Positions 1-10,400 of a DNA stretch of 64,000 nt are shown in pieces. Positions within the stretch are counted from its first letter, which is position 1; the number at the start of each line of letters is the position of its first letter. The stretch is from Rugalucina vietnamica (lineage: Eukaryota; Mollusca; Bivalvia; Lucinida; Lucinidae), in NCBI GenBank assembly GCA_964017185.1, contig OZ024870.1, positions 24,947,621 through 25,011,620 of the forward strand, given 5' to 3'. The position numbers and the translations under genes are program-made. The notes beneath the pieces were generated by a model. It was not told the origin of the DNA and did not search any database. It worked only from the letters and a program-made list of their open reading frames with translations.

Positions 1-700
1 TGATTTAATAGGCTGTTTGCTTTTATTGCATGCATGTCAGGATAAACACGGGCCATCAAAAGAATAAACCGGCCGCAACTTTTTCTTTGCGAAGCAAACA
101 CACTAGCTTTAAGACCACTGCGGCCAGTCTTATTAAATTTTCGTACCTTAGTCGTCCGCCAGCATTACTTGGTAAGCTGTTAACGTACATGTACTAACCG
201 TGATCACATATTAAGATTATGGCTCAATATAAAACACAAATGATTTGACCACTCGTACATGTATAATGGTACGTATTATATCGAACCTACATGTAGGAGG
301 AAGGAATTTTCGTAAAAAAAGTTATTTTCCATGAAAAACCACAAAGCCGTATAAATCTTGAACTTATGGGATCGCCTACATTGATACCCTTTCGCCCTAA
401 TCCATGCATGGTTTTAACAACAAAAATAGTCAACAAAACTTACAGAAATTACTGTTGACTTATGTGGCATACTTGTAGAGTGGGGGAGACAGAATCACCA
501 GGAGGTGTGTTTCAGCATGCATGTGTACTTGATGACACTGCTCCTTCGCATGATTAGAAAACTGTCTGCCGTAAAGTGAAATATAAAATCAAGCAAATAA
601 ATAATGCCGACCGTGAAGCGAACACTGTCATATGACTTCATCCCAACTGACGGCTTTGTAAATCACCTAAATTTATTGACGAACATGCATCATTAAAAAT
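1..700. other. Non-coding stretch, nothing recognised
   Basis: This AT-rich stretch has no open frame that resembles a protein and no repeat shared with the rest of the window that I could see. It contains short tacatgta-type motifs that recur across the window. Confidence 0.4.
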
Positions 701-936
701 GAGCCGTCTCGTGAGAAAACCAACAATGTGGTTTTCGAACAGGTCTGACACAAACCAGGCTGTTCAAGCACAGAAGTTGGCTAGAGGCTGGAAATTCTGG
801 ATTTAGAAAGCAGACGAATCGTACTGTCCGTATGGCGTAAACAAGGGCGCTGATCGGCTTCGTAGATACGGCGAAGCTGATCAGCGCCTTTGGTTTCGCA
901 TATGCAGATTGTTTGTTTTGTCATGAGGCGGCTCAA
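701..936. mobile_element. MITE family A, copy 1
   Basis: Terminal inverted repeats read gagccgtctcgtgagaaaac at the left and the complement ending gaggcggctc at the right. The interior holds a palindrome of the type gctgatcagc..gctgatcagc at about 848-890. It matches the other family A copies (10369, 12022, 50173, 54240, 59027) over its whole length. This copy has the palindrome on the right, the same layout as the 50173 copy. It has no coding capacity, so it would depend on a transposase elsewhere. Confidence 0.8.
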
Positions 937-2054
937 ATCATTCTTGAGTAATAAGTTTTTAGTTTCCATTCTTATTTTATTCCACGAATTTGAAAGTTAT
1001 ATGGCATAATTTCTTTATAACATCACAGACAATAATGGCAGAAGCGCTTTCTGAAGGGGAGGTTTCATTCACTTCTAAAGATTTCTTAAGAATTCCATAC
1101 TGTTAAGTTGCATATATGCATGCACATGTACTTTGAAACGAAAAGTGTTTTGGTCGTTTAGACTAGAGATTGATAATTAATTTGACAGTTTGACCTTAAA
1201 AATACATTTACATGTATGCTATTTCTTGTGCAAGATTGCGGTTTGTGTGGATCATTGTAAATGTACATGTTTATTCAGTCGCGAAAATTTTAATGGTATT
1301 AAATTTTTATTTCGCTCCTTCTATAAATCTCAATAATTTTATTAGACAAGAAAAATGCATTATGTGCAACAGACACATTTGTTTTGGACACGCTGTTTAA
1401 ATAGTTCGCACAGTGCATCAGGTGAGAGGCTGAAATCTTACTTTTATTTAAATGTGCGTGAATTAGGGAAAATGTCGGTTATTCTTTTCTTTTTTAGGAC
1501 GTTAGTAACAGCAATATTGCAAAGTGATTTTAGTACTAATGCACATACATAGTTTGTGTAGACGGTCCCGGTATTTTTCAAAACCGACACCAAAATATAA
1601 GGCCATGCATTAGTTTTCGTGCAAAATGAGTGAACCCGTTCCTGCTTTCTACGCAAACATTAAGTTTAAGCGCAAATTAGCTTTCGTATTCGCAATATTA
1701 TCGTTTTATGTTGGTTTCGTATAGGATATTTAAACATGCAGTTTCTACATGGAGTCGGAATGTCAAAGGCTGATTGTTTCTTTGGTTCGTTGTAATCTAA
1801 CATGATCGACTGGTTTTCTTATGATATGTTAGAAGCCCGCTTCCACTACCAGGATCCCTACATTCGATGTCCGGGGTGTAGTATTACGAAAATTGCCCAT
1901 GCGATATACAAAAAGCGTCACCCTCGCTAAATATTGCATGAATAAATAAATAAATAAATAAATAAATAATAAACAAGAAAAGATTTTTTTTCAGCTGCAA
2001 AATTGGATAAATTCATAGTTAGTAGGAAATAAATGGTAGTTTTAATATTTATGC
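937..2054. other. Non-coding stretch with a TAAA microsatellite
   Basis: There are no recognisable genes. A short (taaa)n run sits at about 1939-1970. The short open frames here have no family features and overlap each other on both strands, as expected by chance. Confidence 0.4.
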
Positions 2055-2155
2055 TTTAAACATTGATTGTCGGTACAGGTTGGAACCGCCTCGGTGAGGC
2101 GCTTCTAACAAATACATGTACCCATAAATTATGTTGAGAGCAAAAAATAAGAAAG
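2055..2155. mobile_element. MITE family B fragment (palindromic core)
   Basis: The segment carries the family B core, including the near-palindrome gaaccgcctcggtgaggcgc. This is the motif found in fuller copies at 53909 and 55516. The outer arms with the terminal repeats are missing, so this is a decayed remnant. Confidence 0.55.
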
Positions 2156-2196
2156 TATGTATAAGCCGGTTCATCCCAGTTTTACTTTAATTATCT

Positions 2197-2357
2197 GAGC
2201 CACGGCGTCAGAAAACCGGTCTGCATAGTTCCCGACCAGTTCTGACACATACCAGCCTGTACAGTCGCTGACGGTGGATAGAACCTGAAATTTTAGATTT
2301 AAGGAGAGGGGGAACAGCACTATCCGAGTAGCGGAAACAAAGGCGCTGATCACTCTT
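2197..2357. mobile_element. MITE family A, copy 2 (left half)
   Basis: The left arm (gagccacggcgtcagaaaac), the tctgacacataccagcctgt region and the start of the central hairpin (aaaggcgctgatca) are present. The right arm is absent. The copy breaks exactly inside the central hairpin, a plausible spot for a replication or repair break. Confidence 0.7.
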
Positions 2358-2429
2358 TCTAATTAATATACTTAAAAGGATTATAAAAAATAACTTAAAG
2401 GTAAAGTCGATTTTCATAATCGTGCACAT

Positions 2430-2630
2430 TATTTCTCCGAAAAACTCCGCGAATATCTGGACTTACCTGTTTTCTCCGGTAAATATCTGCGGTCGCGGTG
2501 AAATTTCGCGGTGTTTCTCGGAGAAATCGGAATACATGAAACGCGAAATATTTTAATGAAAAGAGAAATTTACCGTTCTTTCTCCGAGAAAAAAAGGTTA
2601 GTGTCCTCCGAGAAACGAGAAATATGTTGT
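2430..2630. repeat. Stretch with repeated tttctccgagaaa-type palindromes
   Basis: Short motifs such as tttctccg and cggagaaa recur in both orientations at about 2432, 2473, 2512, 2580 and 2607. They may be the remains of an inverted-repeat element. No boundaries or target duplication could be set. Confidence 0.3.
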
Positions 2631-3464
2631 TAAAACTTTACCGGGACTGTACATACGAAGGTGGAATTCCATATGAACAGGAACGTAGCAGCACCGCCAC
2701 ACGTACATACGTCGTACATACATGTACGCCTTTTGAACAAAATACACCTCAGACCTCGGCATATCGAAACTCTTATAGATACGCGAGCGAGCGATACGCC
2801 GCTGATGACAGCAGCTCAAACATATATTCGGAAGCTGAACCAGCAGCTGATCGATATTCAAGACTGTCTTATTTTACCTTAATGGTGCATTTTGACGGCT
2901 GTCAATCCTTGCACAATAGAGGTGATTGCAATACCCATAGGAGAATATAAACTATCGATTGGATTCCTTTGCTCTTGAGGAAATTTCATTTAAATGAATC
3001 GTGTTTAATAATTAGGCTATTCATTTATAAGAAATGGAAAAATTATTATTTCTAGAATTTGAATGTCATTTGTCACGAAAATGCATTAGCAGCAAATTGA
3101 AATCTAGATCCATGTTTCAGGAAGTTTATGAATAAAAGGCAAATTACTGCCTTTCTGGCGAGTTCGGTTGCATAAATGTAGCAATATAAAAACGACCAAC
3201 AGACAAATGAGTGAATTCGAAATTGGAGCAAAATCGGCGACTCTGTGGCAATATCATCAGTAATACAGCTATTTCATATTTTAAGTACAGGCCACATGTT
3301 GATTTTTTTCCTTGATCGGGAGAAAATATTACAGTGGGGATTTCTTAAAAGTTAACCATTTTCGCAGGTGCCTTGCGTTGTACGTGCGAGACCCACGCAT
3401 GGGGAATTATCGCGTTAGTACCTGCGTTGCTTCGCGAGTTTCGCGAAGGTATCATTATAAACCA

Positions 3465-3716
3465 ATCATGTATGAAAGTTAAAGATTCACCTTTTATGAG
3501 GAGTGCTATGCCCCCCGACCTATACCTTGCTATTTTCTTTCTATTGTGCATAAATATTTTGTAACCTGGTACTGTAATTTTGTCTAGATCGTCCAATCTG
3601 CTCTCCTGGACGCAATTAATGTCATAACTATGCAAAAAGGTTAGAAACTCTGGACAGTTCAATTTCGATTTTAGACCGCACACGTTCAGAGATGCTATTG
3701 TTAACTGACTCGTATT
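3465..3716 (-). pseudogene. LINE ORF2 N-terminus: APE-type endonuclease fragment
   Basis: Reading leftward, the peptide begins with a SLNVCGLKSKL-type motif and goes on with NSYDI-like, VQESRLDDLD and RYRSGGIALLIKG. These are the first motifs of the apurinic-type endonuclease that starts ORF2 in L1/Tx1/CR1-like retrotransposons; the N of SLNVCGL and the E of QES are the usual metal and active-site positions. It lies just downstream of the ORF1 remnant on the same strand, as in an intact LINE. The frame leaves family similarity near 3465, where a palindrome (cttcgcgagtttcgcgaag, about 3438-3460) begins, and the rest of the endonuclease and the whole reverse transcriptase are missing. Truncation at the 3' side is the opposite of the usual 5' truncation, so a later insertion or deletion is likely. 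Confidence 0.75.
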
Positions 3717-3799
3717 TTCTGTATCGCAAAATGTGTATTTTTCACAGTTTTTATCATTTCTATTACGTATGTAGTCCGAGTCTGAATTGGGGGTGATGC

Positions 3800-5862
3800 T
3801 GTCTGCGCGCCCCTAGGCTCTAGTGTTCGAATTCTGGGTGTTTGTTGTGTTTGGGTCGCCAATTCCAGAGGTTGCCCCATTTTCTGGATCTAGGGCCGTT
3901 GTTATATTGGCGACGTTGTCTCGCTGCATATGTACCGCAATTATGGGTGTTTGCGGTATCGTTCGACCTTCATCCAACGGTAGGTCTGCTGGCGGTGACG
4001 GATGCGAGTCTATCTGCATGTCGCCATGACCGTTTTTACTTTCGCATCCCGGATTGGGACTATCGCGTTCACAGTATTTCTTCAGGTCCTTGTCCGAATC
4101 GAGTGGTGAATTAGCCTTATGTTTGCGTGAAGTTTCATCCCGATCTCTCCATGATAAATTTGGGTTCTCGTTATCTTGGAGCATTTCGAATTTATTGGTT
4201 GTTGGAATCGAAAAGTCAAGCACTCTTGACGTATTTGTCCGTCCCGTGGGGTGGGTAAAGTTCTGCTGAGGACCCCGCGGTTTTGAGGACCGTTCAAAGA
4301 TTCTAGTCTTGGTAAAGCGTTTAAACCCTGTGCCCGACCTGTTTTGATCGGTATTAGATCTCTCATCTTCAGGTGGGGTATATTCATAGTCACTGATATA
4401 AATGAAATTAAAACTGAGATCCTTTAAGAGCAGCGAACACATTGATGAGAAAGGGGATGGGCCATACCGCGGTTTCGACTATTAAAGTCTCGTCAGTGAC
4501 TCTTTAGATTTGGCAACATGGAGCCAGAAAGAATTACTGAAATTTTGCAAGTTTCAACATGGTTGTCGATACAAAGACTAGTATCATCTAAATGGGGCCA
4601 AATACATTACACATTGGTAAGAAAAAAGTTTATCACGCACTAAGCGAACTTTGTTGTCTTTATTTTTCCGATAATATTTCATAACAGGATACAATTTTCG
4701 CCGCTTTTCTTCAATAACTTTTGGGAACTGTTTCCTTACTCCGTATGGTTTTCCAACTAGAGTTTTTGGTGCTTGTCCTCTGACATACTCACTGTCACAA
4801 AAACGTTCAAATTTGGCAATTATGGGTTTTGGTCCTTCATTTCGACTATTACTTTTTTCAACACTGTTCAGTCTATGCACCCTATGAAATCCTATGTACC
4901 TGTTTATTTTCATTTCAGCTCTCAAAGATGTTCTCAAACTTTCCTCTACGTTTTCAGGTTCTGGTTCACCGCTCACTTCATCATATTCAGGCTCGGGCTC
5001 AGAAATCCCAGTGAAGATGAGGTTATCCCTCATATTTCTGCACTGAAGATCTTTGTTCTGTCTGCTTTCACAAATGCGTCTTTCATTGCCCCCTGTTCAC
5101 GCTATATGTGCGAATTGTCTGATCATATTCAGTCATTTTGGATGACATCATCTTTGTTTCTCTCTCAGAGTATTCAGTGGATATTTGTAAATGTGTCATG
5201 ATTTGTTTTAGGGCATTTAGTTCAGAAACCTGGTTTTCAATACCTGGTTTTCAATATTCCCAATTCTATCGTTTTGTTTTCGTAAAGTTCCTTCAAAATG
5301 TTGCCACTTTACGCTTTCTCTCTATTTGTTGCAGTTTTGTATTGAACTGATGCATTGTTTTTGAGAACCAAGCTGGTGCTTTGTCAACATCGCTCGGATC
5401 TTGTTGATATTGTTGATTTTCTGAAGGAGCTGCTTTGCTATCAGGATTTCTGTAAGTTCTACCCTGGGGCGGTAAAATATCCGCACTTGTCATGGGGTTT
5501 GCAAATGAGTTCCCAGTCACACTAACTACGGTCGAAGTTGGAATATCAGTTGTATTTGTTGTGATGACACCTTTATTTACACTTGAATGTAGCACGGGAT
5601 ATTGGCCTACTCCGGGTGTGTATTGAATGGAATGTCGGCTCAGTTCACTTGTACCGTAATTTACCATTGCCGGAACAGGATAAAACTGCATATTCTGAAA
5701 GTTCTGTGGGTTTTGAGGATATAGAACGTCTCTGGCCTCATGCAGCATATTTACTGTAGTTGAATAAACACCAGGGCCTGAGTCCGGTGCTCGAACCGGC
5801 GATGGAATTCCACGTTGAAAATCGGTGGGTGGGATAAGCGTACCTGTATTTGTGTTTTCCAT
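3800..5862 (-). pseudogene. LINE ORF1 remnant (coiled coil, RRM-like core, basic tail)
   Basis: Read right to left it falls into four parts. A Pro/Gln/Asn-rich N-terminus starts with ATG at 5862 and runs to about 5293. A probable coiled-coil stretch (5290-5040) has QVSELNALKQ-type spacing but is broken by stops and frameshifts. An RRM plus C-terminal domain (5033-4600) has MRDNLIFTGI, FHRVHRL, PIIAKFERF, YVRGQA and VRLVRDKLF, the standard order in L1-type ORF1 nucleic-acid chaperones. A polar tail runs from 4400 to 3810. The family role is binding the element's own RNA. The RRM part and the tail are separated by about 200 bp of foreign sequence (see 4405-4620). With several frame breaks the protein cannot be made. 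LINE origin is firm; the exact clade (Tx1/L1-like) is less sure. Confidence 0.8.
4405..4620. mobile_element. Foreign insert inside LINE ORF1
   Basis: The ORF1 sequence breaks after the DKLF motif (near 4622) and resumes with DYEYTPP-like residues near 4400, which normally follow within a few codons. The intervening bases are not ORF1-like. About 75 bases of it (4408-4485, including aatgagaaaggggatgggc-like sequence) recur at 51038-51113 inside a family C element. No clean target duplication was seen. Confidence 0.5.
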
Positions 5863-5869
5863 TTTTCAG

Positions 5870-6389
5870 CCCTGTGTCTGAATTCGCACTTTGTAATATA
5901 GTCACTTGAAACTGGAACCACAAAAGTTCCTTTTGTAACTTCTAAGTGGATTTTGTCCCTTATTTCTCACAACACAAAGTCAATTTTATATTTTTCTTCA
6001 CAACATTTAGTTAGTTGTTTGGTCCTCGTGGTGAATTTCTAACTCGTCAATGAATCATCAAGGACAAACAAATAAATCATGATGACGTCCAAGATGAATA
6101 AAAAATGAGGACTCACAGATACAATAAGCCGCTCGGCGATGGTGAGTCCTGGGCGCCGAACAACATCACTGAAAACCTGGAGCAAAAGAAAAACGCAAGT
6201 TAAATCCCGGTGGGCTAAGCAACAGACAAGAAGCTCCGGCTTTTAATTCGGTGCCATCATAGCGTAAGGTTATTTAGGAAAATTGGGTCAATTACGTTCA
6301 GTATTAAAAGAAGTAAACATTATTACTCTGACAGCTCAATCCACAAATAAAATAACATAGCCTATCCTTAGCACAATGAAAATGAGGAA
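5870..6389. other. Non-coding stretch upstream of the LINE remnant
   Basis: This may be the 5' untranslated part of the minus-strand LINE next to it, but nothing here identifies it. No repeats shared with other parts of the window were noticed. Confidence 0.3.
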
Positions 6390-6955
6390 ACAACACTTAA
6401 TGGAAACCACAAATTTACGCGCATCCAATAAGAGAATGGAAATTTCCTAAAAAAAAAAAAAAATCTTCTTTTATTTTGATGTGATATTTTGCTTCCATCT
6501 CTGTATATGCAGCGTCAATAAACAGTGTGTGATATTCTAATCAGACTTTTCTGTTCATTTGTTTTCCTTACAAATTAGTTCCCAAGTATAGAATTAATCG
6601 AGTACACTTCAAGAGCATCCATTACGAAAACATGCCCATATAATATACAGTAATTTTTTCAGGTCAAAAATTGAAAATTTTCAATTGAAAAATTTTGATA
6701 TTTTTGTTATTTTTGCCCAAAACATAGATTGTGGGTTCTAACGAAAAATAGATATACCCCTGCATACCCCAGTTTTGCTATATAAAAGTGGGGTTCAAGG
6801 GGGTAGACATTCCACGGACATGTTTTCATGATGATATAATCGACCATAGCCTCCGCAGTTTATTCATTGTTCACGCAAGATTCTAGCTTTAGGCGTAAAA
6901 CAAGTGAACAAATATGAGGGCGACAGTAGCGTGACTCACAAATCTCAGGTATTTA
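6390..6955. repeat. Segmental duplication, partial unit 0
   Basis: The flanks 6390-6619 and 6840-6955 align with 49970-50160 plus 50407-50500 and with 59580-59910. Shared landmarks are ttacaaattagttcccaa, the cagt(t)tattcattgttcac block and taggcgtaaa. The copy is interrupted by a family B MITE (6620-6833) where the 50-kb copy has a family A MITE and the 59.8-kb copy has neither. Confidence 0.65.
6620..6833. mobile_element. MITE family B, copy at 6.6 kb
   Basis: The left end reads attacgaaaacatgcccat and the right end ccacggacatgttttcatga, an inverted pair. The inner part has aaaacatagattgtgggtt and a cataccccagttttgctata block typical of the family. The central palindrome is deleted. The related segment at 59790-59830 has no insert, which defines this element as a unit. 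Confidence 0.75.
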
Positions 6956-6974
6956 AAAAAACTCACAGTCACGT

Positions 6975-7090
6975 ATAATCCGATTATGTAAACATGTCGT
7001 GGCAAAGGTCACTTTGGTTCCGCGTTCCGTTGACTTAACAGGTAAACGGTACACAGGTGGTCACGGGGAGGTGACAATCAACATTGCGCG
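6975..7090. repeat. Direct repeat, left copy (partner 21785-21905)
   Basis: It shares gtaaacatgtcgtgg, aaggtca, a diverged ttccg(c/t)gtt block, and a closing aggtg(a/g)caat(c/a) block with 21785-21905 in the same orientation, about 14.8 kb apart. The left copy sits about 300 bp before the helicase start codon. The right copy lies between the helicase stop and transposase exon D. It may be an independent short element or a duplicated flank. Confidence 0.6.
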
Positions 7091-7154
7091 GATTATAACA
7101 GATTTTTCAAAAGCTTTGACACAAATTTTGCTTTTCCACAAATAACAGACCTTT

Positions 7155-7275
7155 TGTTTTGATTATAGGAATGAATTTTATTTTTGTTGATTTTATCACA
7201 GGCGCTTGAAGTCCTATATATAATTATAATCTTAGTATAAGTCAATATAGAATATATTGACCAGGTAAGCAACTG
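7155..7275. repeat. Inverted repeat, left copy (partner 30727-30955)
   Basis: The block runs from aggaatgaattttat through tttgttgattttatc and acaggcgcttgaag to a gaccaggtaagcaac end. It matches the reverse complement of 30727-30955. The two copies face each other across the helicase/transposase block. The right copy is longer because it holds a perfect hairpin that is absent here. Confidence 0.6.
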
Positions 7276-7387
7276 TCCAAACGACCTCATTCCCTCCTTG
7301 AGTTCCGTTGACGCGCCCACCTATTCTGCAGTAAATTTTGCGGGTGAAGGTAACGTCGAAACGTTCTGTTACGCTACTCTTTGAAAG

Positions 7388-7497
7388 ATGGCTGCCCAAG
7401 CAAGCCAGGAAGAGTTGACAGCGACGAATTTGGCGAAAACAGGTCATAATGTGTTTATTTCTGGACAATGTGGAACCGGTAAAACGGTTTTGCTCAG
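7388..7497 (+). CDS. Helicase exon 1 (Walker A)
   Basis: ATG at 7388 with A at -3 and G at +4. The exon encodes 36 codons plus two bases and ends ctcag before gtaaac. It carries GQCGTGKT, the nucleotide-binding loop, and a preceding EELTATNLAKTGHNVFI stretch in the position of the PIF1 Q motif. The next exon, 7.1 kb away, supplies the missing base and restores an LRKIV-type sequence expected right after Walker A. Confidence 0.8.
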
Positions 7498-10400
7498 GTA
7501 AACGGACGAACGAGTCAGACCCCCCCCCCCACCCCCAATTCTTTGTCATCAGATCAGCTGAGAGCACCTTGCAAGCTGAGAGCACCTTGCAAGTCATTGA
7601 AAGTTAGATATTTAGATATTCAGGAAAATCATGACAGGAACATGCATTCAAGAACTTTGTTAAGTTGTAGTTTCAATGTTTTCAAGACGAAAAAAACGGC
7701 AAACAAACAATGGATCGCTTTTAAATTCTATCACTTACCATTGATTCCTTTCGCATTGGGAAGGCTTTGAATCAGGGCGTAATCCGATCCGTTTACACAT
7801 ATTCTGAATAAATCTTGTATATTTTGAACATTAATTTATCCTATATACATGTTGTAAAACACTTTTTTTTTTCATCGATTGTCAGTTGTGTCAAGATTTC
7901 ACAAACGAGAGTCCATTGCCTTTGACCCTGTGATGTAATGATGACGTCTTTTTGGTCGAGCTCAATGTCAGGGGCCCCATACGGGGAAATCGATAAAAAT
8001 GAGAATAGAATAGAACACAAATTGAAATACGCCCCTAAACGATCGCCCTAGCTCAGTTAGTGAAAAAAATAAATAAATAAATAATAAAATAAAATAAATT
8101 AATAATAAAAAAAAACAACCATCGGTTTAAAAACTTATTCTTCCATCCAGTACGGACCTTTATTACTGGAATGTAGGCTTAGAAATGCGGGGTTTGTGAT
8201 ACTGGTTTGCTTAGTAAGTCATCTTATTTCAGTTTATTTCTGGAATGCCAAAATGCCCACACCAGGGTGTCTATATAAGTTTGTAGACCACTGAATTTGT
8301 TGTTGTTGCTGCTGCAGTGGTTCATTTTTAGCGAGTTCCGGAGTGACCATGCATATATTTTCAAGAACAGAATCAGATCAGAATAGTTTACTGTTAAAAC
8401 GGTAAATTGTAAATAACACAACAGGTAATGGGGCTCGACCAGAGGAGATTGGCCCAGACATAACGCTTACACGTCTGTGCAATATGTACACCATTAGAGC
8501 AAAACTATTACAAGTATCTTTTTTTTTCAAATGAAAATTTTCAATTTTAAAGCTCTAAAGAGTTCTGTATATTGCACGGGTAAGTTTTCGTAATGGCTCT
8601 TAGAAGAGATGTAAACTTAGACACACAAACGTCTTACATTTGAAGCGGAGAAATTCAGACGGGGGGGGGGGGGGTCATTCCAGTTTTTTTTTTAATTCAG
8701 TTTTACGTCCCTCTCAAGATTATTTCAGCTCATATGAGACAGGCCAATCAGTAGGTGGGCGAAAACGGGAGACCCCGAGAAAAACCACCTGGCACACCCG
8801 AAAGTCCCTTATTGTCTGGGATGTGAATATGCCAGAGGAATATGCATTTGTACATGTACTCGCCCAGGATAAGTGAGCGTTGATTTCTACGTCTACTCTT
8901 AGATAAGTTCATCAGTGGAAATTTGACCCTCCCCGGTTTATTGATCAAGAGGTTAGATCAATAACTACAATTATTTAATCTAAGTCAAGTCTATGCTGCA
9001 ATGTTTCAAAAGATGTCTACGAGGATTGGGCAAAGTTAGCGTGCGATTTGTCGATTCTCAGGAATTGCGAAACTTTATTTTGCCTTGTTTCTCTCACACA
9101 ATTAAATGCCAAATATTTGTACTTTAAAAAACTTGGTAAAATGCACCTTTCATTCTTACCAAGTATAGATAGTTTAGAAGCGGTCCATTGTTGTTGTTAC
9201 AAAGCTCACAGTCAATCATAATCCATAATAGCTACGATCCTTACAACAATTTTCAGTCATGTCGGGAAGTCATGTTGGGGCGGAGATCACTGTTCGTATC
9301 TAGTGAAGGGTTTTGATCAAGACCGTATCGAAGTTAGACGCTCTACCACTGAATCATTTCTCTCTACGCAGAACACAGACCTAGTAATGCCCCTATTTCG
9401 GTCCAGTTTTAAATACAAATATGTTTTGATATAACTTACAGTTTACTTTCGATACTTCCCGTGTACTTCAGCAACTTTTTGTAGAGACTTACCTGCTTAT
9501 GTTGTATTTTGTCAATAATCATGGTGATCCAACTCATTTTCATTTCATGAAAATCACATTCATTTATTCATTCATTCATCTCAAACTATATGAATTCAGC
9601 ATAAAATGATAATGAAAATGTTGGTGGCTGGATGCGTCCTTGTACAACTGATGATTGCTTGTCAGCTTTTATGGCCAGAGTTTGCCAAAACATCGTTCAT
9701 ACATGAAATGCGCTTGTCATTGTCAGGTGTATCCCAACTGCGGGGAATTTCATTTTCCTTTTCCCACACAGTCTGCTTACCCTACATTGCAATGCCGTAT
9801 TATGCTCATACAGTGCAGTGATATTGCAAAGATTAAAACCCGTCTAGCCCACGCCAGCCTACCCCGGGGCTGTGGACAGTCGTTATCTTGACTGATACAT
9901 TGGGACAAATGCTTTGTCACAACTACCGATGCCTCTCTATACCTTGACATAATATGTTAACCGTCTTAAGTAAACTGAACAAGCTTGGTAAAATTTAGTG
10001 TGATCAAAAAAGTAAAGCTGCGTGATTCAACAAGCAAGTAGTTACTTACAACAACCATTCATTGTATTTTGGGAAATCAATCTGAGTATAATTTGATTTT
10101 TTTTTACATTTATGAACAGGCTTGCTATTCATATTAACGTCAAAATATTGTGAAGCCTCTGGAAATTGTGTGATGTGATTTCTGGGAACTGTGAATGAAA
10201 TTAAGTAAAAGAAATAACACTGTAGGACAATTGCATAACTCCGATGAAGCCTGCAAAAGTCTATTTAATATATAGTACACTATATAATAACAGAAACATA
10301 ATTCATTCAAATCAAGTAGGCTAGAAGCCCGTGAGGACACGACACACAATATATACATGATGACATATGAGCCTTCGCATGGGAAAACCACCAATTTGGG

